A model generated the notes under the pieces. The model did no database searches and was not told the DNA's origin. It saw only the letters and a program-made list of their open reading frames with translations. From positions 1-24,217 of the forward strand of contig JBAUGX010000090.1 of the NCBI GenBank assembly GCA_049679965.1: DNA of 24,217 bases, read 5' to 3'. The translations under genes and the position numbers were made by a program. The first letter of the stretch is position 1. Each line of letters opens with the position of its first letter. Of the stretch, positions 7,041-14,471 are shown in pieces. Source of the DNA: 2-12-FULL-65-11 sp049679965. Its GTDB lineage: Bacteria > Acidobacteriota > Vicinamibacteria > Vicinamibacterales > CAVVIG01.

Positions 7041-7985
7041 ATGAGAACGAAACGATTTCCGGCGGCGATCCTAGTGGTGTGTGTCGCCATGCTGGGGCTG
7101 CTCCGCACGCCCCACGCTCAGTCCTCACAGGCTTCGGCGCTGTCCGCGAGCGAGCAGGCAGCGCTCGAGGTCGTGCGCGCCTGGATTGCGGGGTGGGAAG
7201 CCAAGGATCCGGAGAAAGTTGCCGCGACCATGACCGAAGACGTCTTCTGGGCCGGCGGGTTTCCGGGCAATCCACTTGGCGGCATCTGGCGCACCCGCGA
7301 CCGATTCATTCAGCAGGACGGCGGCGCGACGAGAGGCGGCGTCAAATTCACGGTCGTGGAAGAGCTGGTCGTCGGCGGATCGGCCGGGACGGCGATTCTG
7401 CACAGACGGATCGATGAGGGTGGCTTCGGTCCCTATGCCACACTCGGCGGGCGCGGCGGGCCCGGAGTGCTCTTCGCCAATGGGACGCTCTTCTGGGTGA
7501 AGGACGGCAAGATCCAAGTGTGGCTGGACGGCCCGATTACTCCGAACACGCCGCGTGACCAAGCTCCGCCTCTCGATACCTGGAAGGCCGAAGAACAGGC
7601 GGCGCTCGACGTCGTCAAGAACTGGGTGGCCGCGTGGAACGCGAAGGATCCAGACAAGGTCGCCTCGTACATGGCCGACGATGTCCAGTACAGCCCGTAC
7701 TACCCGACATACATCGCCGAGCGCGGCAAGACCCAGTTTCTGCAGACGCGCCGCCGCGCGATCGCGCAGGGCGTCGCCATGCGAATCGGACAAAGCCTCG
7801 CGGTCGGCGGGCCGCGTGGGTACGCCGTCCTCGTCCGGCGCGTCGATCGCTTCCAGTCGGGCGGCCAGCAGCGAGAAGTGCCCGCCGCGGCGTTCTTCTG
7901 GATCGCGAACGGGAAGATTCACACGTGGCTTGATTTTCCGCTCGAGACGCCGCCCACGAGTGCGGGACAGCCCGTTGTGCGCTGA
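7041..7985 (+). CDS. Secreted protein with two limonene-epoxide-hydrolase/SnoaL-like domains
   Basis: 314 residues with a signal peptide (RTKR start, hydrophobic core, cut near PHAQ at residue 27). GGAAGGAA at 7026-7033 supports the ATG at 7041; a TTG at 7014 is less likely. Two cystatin-like alpha+beta domains follow (about 36-165 and 183-300), each opening with an EEQAALDVV..W.A.W.AKDP.KVA helix pair. Limonene-1,2-epoxide hydrolase uses an Asp-Arg-Asp triad placed as RxD plus a WxD on the last strand. Both domains keep this pattern: Arg 123/Asp 125 (RRID) with Asp 163 (VWLD), and Arg 267/Asp 269 (RRVD) with Asp 298 (TWLD). The Tyr and Asn that hold the water in the known enzyme are not evident. 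It could be an exported epoxide hydrolase or a binding protein of the NTF2 fold. Confidence 0.78.
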   Translation: MRTKRFPAAILVVCVAMLGLLRTPHAQSSQASALSASEQAALEVVRAWIAGWEAKDPEKVAATMTEDVFWAGGFPGNPLGGIWRTRDRFIQQDGGATRGGVKFTVVEELVVGGSAGTAILHRRIDEGGFGPYATLGGRGGPGVLFANGTLFWVKDGKIQVWLDGPITPNTPRDQAPPLDTWKAEEQAALDVVKNWVAAWNAKDPDKVASYMADDVQYSPYYPTYIAERGKTQFLQTRRRAIAQGVAMRIGQSLAVGGPRGYAVLVRRVDRFQSGGQQREVPAAAFFWIANGKIHTWLDFPLETPPTSAGQPVVR

Positions 7986-8000
7986 CTGTATAGAACGGTC

Positions 8001-8987
8001 ATGAAGAAGGTCCCGATCGGCTTGGTGGTTCTCGCTTTCGCGGCGTCAGCGTTCGCTCAGAACGCGCAGGCCGTCCTCGACTCGGCCCAGAACGCGATGG
8101 GCATCACGACGATGACGTCGATGTACCTGGTGGCCAACGGAACGCTCGCGGATACCGGCGAGGCCGCCGGCGGCAATGCGCCACGCCCCATCGTCAAGAC
8201 GTACGAAGCAGACGTTCATTTCGGCACGCCCGCGATGCGGCTGCTCATCCATCGGACGAATCCGGATGGGACGCGGCTGTTCTACGGATCGCTGCAGGTG
8301 CAGTTCGTCAGCGGAAACTACGCCTGGGATCTGTGGAACACGGAAGACGCGCCCGCTCCCGCGCGCGGTGGACCACCGCCCGGCGCGGGCGGCCCGCCTG
8401 GAGCACCGCCCGGAGCGGGTGGACCGCCCGGACTCCCGCCAGCAGGCGGCCCTGTAGCAGGCGGTGGACCCCCCGCAGGCGCAGGCCCTCCGGGCGCGGG
8501 GGCACCTGCACGCGCGGGCGGTCCCGGTGGTCCAGGTGGCGCGGCGGGACCGGGGGCAGGCCGAGGTGGGCCGACCATCCGGGAGTCAAGCGTCGCAGCG
8601 ACACGCCGCACGCAGATCTTGTTGACGCCGCCGGGCTTCATCAAAGCGGCGCTGCAGAACAACGCGGCCGTGACGACGCAGGGCGCGAGCCGGCTCATCA
8701 CGTTTACCGCGCAGGGACAGCAGTACGTCGGCGCGCTCAACGCGATGAACGTGCTCACCAAGATCACGACCACGAACCCGGCCAGGAACAACGTGCCGGT
8801 GGAAACGACCTTCACGATGTACAGATCGTTTGGCGGCGTCAGGTTTCCGTCGCGAATCGTTCAGACGGAAGGCGGCGTCGAGGTGCTCAAGTTGACGGTC
8901 ACCGATGTGAAGGCCAATCAGGCCATCGCGGTGACCGTTCCCGCAAACGTGCAGCAGCCACAGGCACCGGCAGCCCGGGGCAACTGA
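8001..8987 (+). CDS. Secreted LolA-like protein with a Gly/Pro-rich insert
   Basis: 328 residues with a clear signal peptide (cut after AFA near residue 19). An N-terminal beta domain (residues 20-118, ending in YAWDLWN) and a C-terminal beta domain (about 192-320, with RRTQILLTPPGFIKAAL, PVETTFTMYRSFGGVRFPSR and LTVTDVKAN) flank a low-complexity Gly/Pro/Ala segment at 122-190. The two halves match the N-terminal module found in front of a metallo-beta-lactamase domain in longer acidobacterial proteins. Here the gene stops right after the module (VTVPANVQQ), with no hydrolase domain. It lies 15 nt after the 7041 gene and 35 nt before the propeller, so the three are probably one transcript. 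Biochemical role unknown; a lipid-binding or surface role is possible for this fold. Confidence 0.7.
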   Translation: MKKVPIGLVVLAFAASAFAQNAQAVLDSAQNAMGITTMTSMYLVANGTLADTGEAAGGNAPRPIVKTYEADVHFGTPAMRLLIHRTNPDGTRLFYGSLQVQFVSGNYAWDLWNTEDAPAPARGGPPPGAGGPPGAPPGAGGPPGLPPAGGPVAGGGPPAGAGPPGAGAPARAGGPGGPGGAAGPGAGRGGPTIRESSVAATRRTQILLTPPGFIKAALQNNAAVTTQGASRLITFTAQGQQYVGALNAMNVLTKITTTNPARNNVPVETTFTMYRSFGGVRFPSRIVQTEGGVEVLKLTVTDVKANQAIAVTVPANVQQPQAPAARGN

Positions 8988-9022
8988 CACTGCCCGTAAC
9001 AGAAAATCTCAAGGAGAATCCG

Positions 9023-10441
9023 ATGACGAGGCGAAGTCTTCCTGGCATTGGCGCCGCGCTGGCCATCATTCTCGGCTCGTGGGTGACGATCGCGGCCAGC
9101 GACTGGCCACAGTGGCGCGGGCCGCAGCGCTCCGGTGTCTCCGCGGAAACAGGACTGCTGCAGCAATGGCCCGCTGAGGGACCACGGCTGGCATGGCGGA
9201 TTACCAACGTCGGCCGCGGCTTCTCGACACCAGCCGTCGTCGGTGATCGTCTTTATCTACTGAGCAGCGAGGGTGACGAGAACGAGCTCGTGCGCGCCTT
9301 CAGCGTCAGCGACGGCGCGCTGGTCTGGTCCACGCGCATTGGCCGCACGGGTAAGCCGGACCAGGAGCCGAAGTTTCCGACCGCGCGGTCCACGCCAACC
9401 ATCGAAGACGGCACGCTCTTCGCCTTCGGCTCGGATGGCGATCTGGCGGCCCTCGATACCGGCACCGGACGCGTCCGCTGGCAGAAGAACGTTCGCCAGG
9501 AGTTTGGCGGAGAGTCTGGGGCCTGGGCGTACGCGGAATCGCCCCTGGTCGATGGCAACGTCGTCGTGGTCACGCCGGGTGGGCGGTCGCCGATGATGGC
9601 GTTCGACAAACGGACAGGAACGGTCGTCTGGACGACGCCGGCGGCCGATTACGGATCGGCGGCGTATTCCTCCATCGCGATGGCCCAGGTGGGAGGCGTG
9701 AAGCAGTACATCGCGTACCTCGAGAAAGGCGGCGTGTTCGGCGTCGATGCCCGGACGGGTTCAGTCCTGTGGCGCGACACTCGTCTCGTCCAAGGATGCA
9801 TGCTCGGCTTTCAGACGCCGATTGTCAGCGGCGACCATGTGTACACGGCGTGCAACGGCGCGGGTGGGGCGCTCACGCGCCTGGGCCTCGTGGACGGCAG
9901 GATGACCGCCACGCCGGTGTATCTCAAACCGCTGCCCGGCGACAAAGGCGGTTCGGTTGTCGTCGACGGCCTGATCTATTCCACCAACACACAGGCGCTG
10001 GTGTCTGCGGACTTTCTCACGGGCGACGTGAAATGGAGAGACCGCGGCGTGGGCGTGGCGTCGATTACCTACGCCGACGGCCGCTTGTACGTTCGCGGCG
10101 AGAGCGGCCAGATCGCGCTGGTCGAGCCGTCGCCGGAGGGCTACAGGGAACGCGGACGATTCATGCCGGCCGGGCAGGACGAAATCCCGTCGTTCGGCGC
10201 GCCTCCTGGTGCAGATGGCGCGGCACCGGGCGGACGCGGACCCGGCGGTCCCGGCGGTCCCCCACCCGGGGGGGCCGGTGGTCGCGGTCCGGACGGTGGG
10301 CGGGGACCAGGCGGCCCAGGCGGCGGCGCACGGGGCGCGTTCTCGCCGCCGATCGGCGCGTGGCCGCATCCGGTCGTCGCCAATGGCCGGCTGTATCTGC
10401 GGTATCTCGGAACGCTCTGGAGCTACGACATTCGGCGCTGA
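9023..10441 (+). CDS. PQQ-like (BamB-type) beta-propeller protein, secreted, with a Gly/Pro-rich insert
   Basis: 472 residues. AAGGAG at 9011-9016 sits 6 nt before the ATG at 9023; the frame stays open upstream but only as a shadow of the LolA-like gene. The signal peptide ends near IAAS (residue 26) and is followed by DWPQWRGPQRSGVS. Blades carry the family turns (LDTGTGRVRW, FDKRTGTVVW, VDARTGSVLW). A Gly/Pro/Arg tract at about residues 395-440 is inserted before the last blade, which closes with AWPHPVVANGRLYLRY and LWSYDIRR. It lacks cytochrome motifs. The single Cys pair in GCMLGF and TACNGAG may form a disulfide in the periplasm. It is the last gene of the 7041-10441 run and faces the convergent gene at 10454. 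Confidence 0.88.
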   Translation: MTRRSLPGIGAALAIILGSWVTIAASDWPQWRGPQRSGVSAETGLLQQWPAEGPRLAWRITNVGRGFSTPAVVGDRLYLLSSEGDENELVRAFSVSDGALVWSTRIGRTGKPDQEPKFPTARSTPTIEDGTLFAFGSDGDLAALDTGTGRVRWQKNVRQEFGGESGAWAYAESPLVDGNVVVVTPGGRSPMMAFDKRTGTVVWTTPAADYGSAAYSSIAMAQVGGVKQYIAYLEKGGVFGVDARTGSVLWRDTRLVQGCMLGFQTPIVSGDHVYTACNGAGGALTRLGLVDGRMTATPVYLKPLPGDKGGSVVVDGLIYSTNTQALVSADFLTGDVKWRDRGVGVASITYADGRLYVRGESGQIALVEPSPEGYRERGRFMPAGQDEIPSFGAPPGADGAAPGGRGPGGPGGPPPGGAGGRGPDGGRGPGGPGGGARGAFSPPIGAWPHPVVANGRLYLRYLGTLWSYDIRR

Positions 10442-10453
10442 ACCCGAGTCCGA

Positions 10454-11131
10454 TCATGCCGGCCGCTGGTAGACGAACAGCAATGGTCGATTCGCGTTGC
10501 TGCTGCCACGGCCGCCGATCCCGCCGCTCGTTGTCGTCGTCACGCGGAGTTCGGACGATTCCAACCCCAGTTCGTACTTGCGGGTGATCTTCGGCCCATT
10601 CTCGATGTCGACCTCGGAGACGAGCGTGGTGCCGTCCCATCGAGACTTCCGCGTCAGCTTCACGAGACCGTTTTCAGCCTTGGATGGCTCTTTCTTGTCC
10701 GTGGTATCCAGGACGACCGTTATGCCATCGGCATCCGTCATGCTGACGGACGCGTCGCGTACGATGATGATCAATCGCTCGGAAGGCTGCATCAGGCGGC
10801 GCACATAGTTCATCGTCGCCTGCATTTGCTCCGGTGATGGACCGCCACCGCCGGGAGGACCGACGTCGCCGCCCCGGGGGCCGCCGGCGCCGCCGGGGCC
10901 GCCCCGTCCGCCGAAACCGCCACGACCGCGGCCGCCATTGTCACGCGCCCCGCCCTGATCGACCGGCGTGCTCCCCGGCTCCGGTATCTGACTTTTCTCG
11001 CGGTTGAGGGCCCACGCTCCGGCGATTCCGGATCGCGAGATCGACTGGGGTGACTGCGCAGCGGCCGCCTGCACCGCAGCAAGCCCGAGCAGTCCGAGCG
11101 TGATGCCTCCCAGAGAACACATGATGCGCAT
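10454..11131 (-). CDS. Secreted Gly-rich protein of unknown function, paralogue of the 5885-6565 segment
   Basis: 225 residues with a signal peptide ending VQAAAAQ near residue 26. A GGGAGGA ribosome site lies a few bases before the ATG at 11131. The order is AGAWALNREKSQIPEP, a Gly/Arg-rich tract, a helix with PEQMQATMNYVRRLM, then strands including VSMTDADG, DTTDKKE, AENGLVKLTRKSRWDGTTLV and KITRKYELG, ending FVYQRPA. This is the intact version of the sequence that is fused to a TonB-receptor fragment at 5435-6565. I know no function for it. It lies 80 nt downstream of the DUF4956 gene on the same strand but has its own strong ribosome site, so it may be a fourth operon gene or independent. 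Confidence 0.8.
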   Translation of the reverse strand: MRIMCSLGGITLGLLGLAAVQAAAAQSPQSISRSGIAGAWALNREKSQIPEPGSTPVDQGGARDNGGRGRGGFGGRGGPGGAGGPRGGDVGPPGGGGPSPEQMQATMNYVRRLMQPSERLIIIVRDASVSMTDADGITVVLDTTDKKEPSKAENGLVKLTRKSRWDGTTLVSEVDIENGPKITRKYELGLESSELRVTTTTSGGIGGRGSSNANRPLLFVYQRPA

Positions 11132-11211
11132 AGAAATCCTCCCAGGGTCGTCGATTCGTGCTTATCGAGGTCGTTGGTTAGACGTCGAGAGGCAGTGGGT
11201 AGCCGGAGCTG

Positions 11212-11931
11212 TCAGGCTTTCGTCAGCGCTTCAGCGGGCGAGACGTTCTGTGACGCGTCGGATCGGCCTGTCGCTTTCGCGGCTGGCACATCGCGATAGA
11301 CCGGCACGCTCTGTTCGTCGTCAGGCGAGAGGCTGAAGTGGACGATGATGTCTACCGCATCCCGCAGGAGGTCGACATCGCCGGTCTCGTACCTGGTGAC
11401 GGGCAGGTTCGTCCTGGCCCGGAGGTCGCCGAGCAGTTCCGTGGCGCGCGCTGGATGCAGCAGATCCAGACGGTCGTAGAGGACACGCCGTGATTCCTCC
11501 CGCCCGGAAAACACCCCGCTCTCCATGAGGGCAATTGTCCCGATGATCGTGCCGTTCACAATGAGCAGCTCCGCGAGGCTGACCCCTTGACTGGCCAGCG
11601 CATTGAGCAGCGCCAATCCAATCATCACGAACAGGTAAGTCAGATGACGGACCTGTATCGGCTCGGTTCGGTACCGCAGGATGCCGAACACCCCGAACAG
11701 TCCGAGCGCCAGGCCAAGGCCGATATTCGATCGGCTCAACAGGAACGCAATCGAGAACGTGACCACGTTGACCAGCAGGAACGTAGACAGGTACTCCCGA
11801 TGTTGCGACAGTCTCGTATAGGCAATCCGCATGACGATGGCCGCGAACAGCAGGTTGAGCACCAGCCGGATCAACAGGGTCGTCAACACCGTCACTTCCG
11901 GGAAGATCGCCGCGCCAAACAGTTCGCTCAT
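11212..11931 (-). CDS. DUF4956 membrane protein
   Basis: 239 residues with hydrophobic segments at about 15-37, 47-65, 70-86 and 97-112, and a further apolar stretch around 118-138. Then a soluble C-terminal domain contains VLYDRLDLLHPAR, LRARTNLPVTRYETGDVDLL and AVDIIVHF. The features NIGLGLALGLFGVFGILRYR and a PIQVRHLTYLFV loop fit the DUF4956 family. Its start ATG overlaps the stop of the VTC gene by 4 nt, so it is translationally coupled to it. DUF4956 proteins are often encoded beside VTC-type enzymes, where they are presumed to be the membrane partner. The biochemical role is unproven. Confidence 0.88.
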   Translation of the reverse strand: MSELFGAAIFPEVTVLTTLLIRLVLNLLFAAIVMRIAYTRLSQHREYLSTFLLVNVVTFSIAFLLSRSNIGLGLALGLFGVFGILRYRTEPIQVRHLTYLFVMIGLALLNALASQGVSLAELLIVNGTIIGTIALMESGVFSGREESRRVLYDRLDLLHPARATELLGDLRARTNLPVTRYETGDVDLLRDAVDIIVHFSLSPDDEQSVPVYRDVPAAKATGRSDASQNVSPAEALTKA

Positions 11932-12710
11932 GCCGAGAATCGCTCCACGGCCCGCAGTGCAGGCTTGAAGGTATTGGTCCGGACGGTGGCGAGCCTTGCC
12001 GTCGCCAGGCAGTACTTGCTGATCGAACCCTCACGGACGTGCAGGTGGCGGAGCGCACGAGCAGCCGGAGTGCTGTTGGAATAGCGCGCCTGTTTGATCT
12101 CCACGATCACCAACCCGGGTAGCCGCACAGACCGGCGATCGTCCGCCATCTCGAGATCCCAGTCGACCGTCAACCGCTCGTTGACGCTCTCGCCGACGAG
12201 CGTCACGCGCTGAAATGCGTTCGCCACCGAGGCGCGCAAGCTGTCTGCGGGATATGGACAGTGAGTGTCGATGAACCGGAGCGCCTCGGCGTCGAGACTC
12301 TCGCAGCCGAACGGCCGCGACAACACGGCCTTCGCCGTCAGTGCGCCGCGTCCCTTGCATTTGATTTCGAGAAACGAAAGGCGACGATCGACGTGGTGGC
12401 GCAAACGGACCTTGTACCGCGGACGCCGGCCGCGCCGATGATCCTGGTACAGGTGCCGGTCCGCCGTGTCGAAATACCGGGTTTGATACGTCGCTGCCAC
12501 CTGACCGGCGGCCCTCAACAAGCGATAATCGGCATTGAGCTGCAGCAGCATCGGTTCGAGCCACTCTCGACGGAGCAGGTACTTTCGATCGACGCGCTTG
12601 AGCAGCGCCCGCGCCTGAAGGAGCTCCATCGAGACATCGCCGAACTCCGCCAGCACGGTCTCCATCGGCTCACTGCCGCTCGTCCCGACCTCTCGAAACG
12701 GATGTATCAC
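11928..12710 (-). CDS. VTC-domain polyphosphate-polymerase-like protein
   Basis: 260 residues. The domain has the triphosphate-tunnel features expected of VTC enzymes: RVDRKYLL (39-46), TRYFDT (77-82), RYKVRLR (98-104), FLEIKCKG (113-120), RLTVDWDL (179-186), VEIKQ (203-207) and ISKY (230-233). These basic and acidic residues line the tunnel where yeast Vtc4 makes polyphosphate from ATP. The GTG at 12710 overlaps the CotH stop by 4 nt and has AGGGG upstream; an ATG at 12665 is a possible alternative. There is no membrane segment, so it is probably held at the membrane by the DUF4956 partner. Active polymerase function is inferred from family, not shown. Confidence 0.88.
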   Translation of the reverse strand: MIHPFREVGTSGSEPMETVLAEFGDVSMELLQARALLKRVDRKYLLRREWLEPMLLQLNADYRLLRAAGQVAATYQTRYFDTADRHLYQDHRRGRRPRYKVRLRHHVDRRLSFLEIKCKGRGALTAKAVLSRPFGCESLDAEALRFIDTHCPYPADSLRASVANAFQRVTLVGESVNERLTVDWDLEMADDRRSVRLPGLVIVEIKQARYSNSTPAARALRHLHVREGSISKYCLATARLATVRTNTFKPALRAVERFSA

Positions 12711-14275
12711 TGGCGCGGCGCGCCCCTGAGCGCGTTACGAATCATCTGCTCCCGCGTCTGAACGAACGGAATGAGCCCGTCCGGCCCGTCGATCGACGCC
12801 TCGAACGCGGCTGCGGAACTGATCGTCGTATGCGTCGCCCGCTCACCGTCACGGCCCGTAACCGACGAGGCAATCAGCGCGTGCAGCTCCCGCGCGCGCT
12901 TGGCGAGCGCGGCAGGCGCCATCAGTCCGCCCAGCGCCCGCTCCAGCTCGGTCCGATATCGCTGCTGGTACAGCGGATCGGCGAGCACCCGTTGAATCAG
13001 CGGCCATTCGGGGCCCACTTGTGCATGCAGGACGTCGTTGGGCGCCGGGCCGAAGCCGGGAAATGGCGCTGCCCCCGGCGGAGCGATGGGGAGCGCACCG
13101 CCACCTCCAGGGCCGCCAGGTGGGCCGCCCGGTGGACCGCCGCGGCGACCACCCGCTCCCGGTCCACCACTGAACGCCTCGTTGTTGTCCCAGGGGATCC
13201 ACCGCAGTCGGCCGCTCCGCGCGGGATCGCCGTACAGATAGTAGTTATGCGGCAGCGCGCCGTACACGTCCCAGTTGCTCATCGCGGTGTTGATGGCCAG
13301 CCACCGCAGAAAATGATCGACGTCAAAGGCCCTTTCGAGTCCCGCTCGCCACGCCGCTGCGGGACTCATGGGCGCGTGCAGTGCCGCGACCGCCGCTCGG
13401 GCGTCGCTGAAATCGGCCTCGCGCGCGTTGGTCTTCTTCTCGAACCCTTCCGCGTTGAACTCGCTCCAGTCCGCGCCAGGTCCGTCGGGCTTGTAGAGGT
13501 TCCCATTGCGGCTGCCGAACTGCGCCTGCAGCATCGCGCCGTCGCCGGGGTCCTCGACCATCGCGTACAGGCCCCAATATTCGTAGCCCGACCCGCTGTT
13601 GACGAACACCCTGTAGAACGCGGCGCGCGGAGCCGGCACGCCGCGGTCACGGAACACTTCGGACGCCAGCACTTCGCGGAGCTGCGACTCGTCCGCATAA
13701 TTTGAGGAAAACGTCAGCTCCTTGAACCCGTAGAAACGCTGATCTTCGATGTCCGGCGATTCGTCTTCGTACCGATCGAAATTGAGACGGAACGGGATCT
13801 TGCCATTTCCTTGCGTGGTTGCCGCCATCAACGACGAATTGCCTTTGTAGCGCATCGCCACCTTCGTCCAGACATGCCCGTCGTGCTCGACCGTCACGGA
13901 GACATAATTCGGCTCGCGAGTCTGCGGCATGATGGGCGCACCGCGGCCACGGCCGAACGGAGGCGGCCCTCCCGGTCCGGCACCGCCAGGACCTCCAGGA
14001 CCTCCAGCACCGGGCGGCCCAAAACCGCCGCGACCGAACGGTCCGTTTCGAGTCACATCTTCCAAGTCCGCTTGCATCGCCCTGAAGCGGTCGGCGGGGA
14101 TGGAGATACGGATGTCATGCACGGTGTCCATGCGGAACAACCGCGCATAGTCGGGCGCAACGCGTGCCCCGTGAGTGGCGTCGCTCCAGCCCTGAGGTCG
14201 TACCGTCTGCTGCGCGAGCGGCGCGGCGAGCAGACTCAAGGCGAGAATAAGGGCGGACGTCGTTTGTCGTAACAT
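12707..14275 (-). CDS. CotH-family protein kinase-like protein, exported
   Basis: 522 residues from the ATG at 14275, with a signal peptide ending APLAQQ near residue 22. The frame stays open to 14524 but that part overlaps the divergent promoter region. CotH features: KVAMRYKGNSS (138-148), FKELTFSSNYAD (184-195), YWGLYAMVED (233-242), NLYKPD (259-264), SNWDVYGALPHNYYLY (333-348) and WIPWDNNEAF (359-368). The last two hold the Asn/Asp residues that bind metal and ATP in the spore-coat kinase CotH. Two Gly/Pro-rich tracts are inserted, at about 78-112 and directly after the catalytic WDNNEAFSG (369-410). It is the first gene of the operon with VTC and DUF4956. An exported kinase needs ATP outside the cytoplasm, or acts before export; the sequence does not settle this. 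Confidence 0.87.
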   Translation of the reverse strand: MLRQTTSALILALSLLAAPLAQQTVRPQGWSDATHGARVAPDYARLFRMDTVHDIRISIPADRFRAMQADLEDVTRNGPFGRGGFGPPGAGGPGGPGGAGPGGPPPFGRGRGAPIMPQTREPNYVSVTVEHDGHVWTKVAMRYKGNSSLMAATTQGNGKIPFRLNFDRYEDESPDIEDQRFYGFKELTFSSNYADESQLREVLASEVFRDRGVPAPRAAFYRVFVNSGSGYEYWGLYAMVEDPGDGAMLQAQFGSRNGNLYKPDGPGADWSEFNAEGFEKKTNAREADFSDARAAVAALHAPMSPAAAWRAGLERAFDVDHFLRWLAINTAMSNWDVYGALPHNYYLYGDPARSGRLRWIPWDNNEAFSGGPGAGGRRGGPPGGPPGGPGGGGALPIAPPGAAPFPGFGPAPNDVLHAQVGPEWPLIQRVLADPLYQQRYRTELERALGGLMAPAALAKRARELHALIASSVTGRDGERATHTTISSAAAFEASIDGPDGLIPFVQTREQMIRNALRGAPRQ

Positions 14276-14278
14276 CGG

Positions 14279-14387
14279 TGTAACGGCGATGTTAACGCAG
14301 CGGGCCGACTGCACAGCTGTCGACTGTGTTAAGAAATGTAACCGCGTCGCCGTGGGACTCCGAGGTCCTCCTTTACAAATGTTAACG
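14279..14387. promoter_or_regulatory. Cluster of TGT(T)AAC motifs in the divergent CotH / dehydrogenase intergenic region
   Basis: Five related octamers lie in 109 bases: TGTAACGG at 14279, TGTTAACG at 14290, TGTTAAGA at 14327, TGTAACCG at 14337 and TGTTAACG at 14380. The first pair is 11 nt apart and the second 10 nt apart, which suits binding of tandem subunits on one face of DNA. The region separates the divergently read CotH operon and the dehydrogenase at 14472, so one regulator could act on both. I could not assign confident -35/-10 boxes. Confidence 0.35.
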
Positions 14388-14471
14388 GTCTTCAGACGGC
14401 GGCGGTCGTGTACTAACCTCCGACGGTCAACACGATCTGGCATTTGCGGCAATCGGCCGACTGGAGAATGT

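Noticed and set aside
8333..9022. Upstream extension of the second propeller's frame
   Set aside because: It runs through the LolA-like gene in a different frame. The ATG at 9023 has a good ribosome site and starts a clean signal peptide.
11321..12058. Minus-strand ORF overlapping the VTC and DUF4956 genes in another frame
   Set aside because: Its composition is shadow-like and it crosses the coupled stop/start of two recognised genes.
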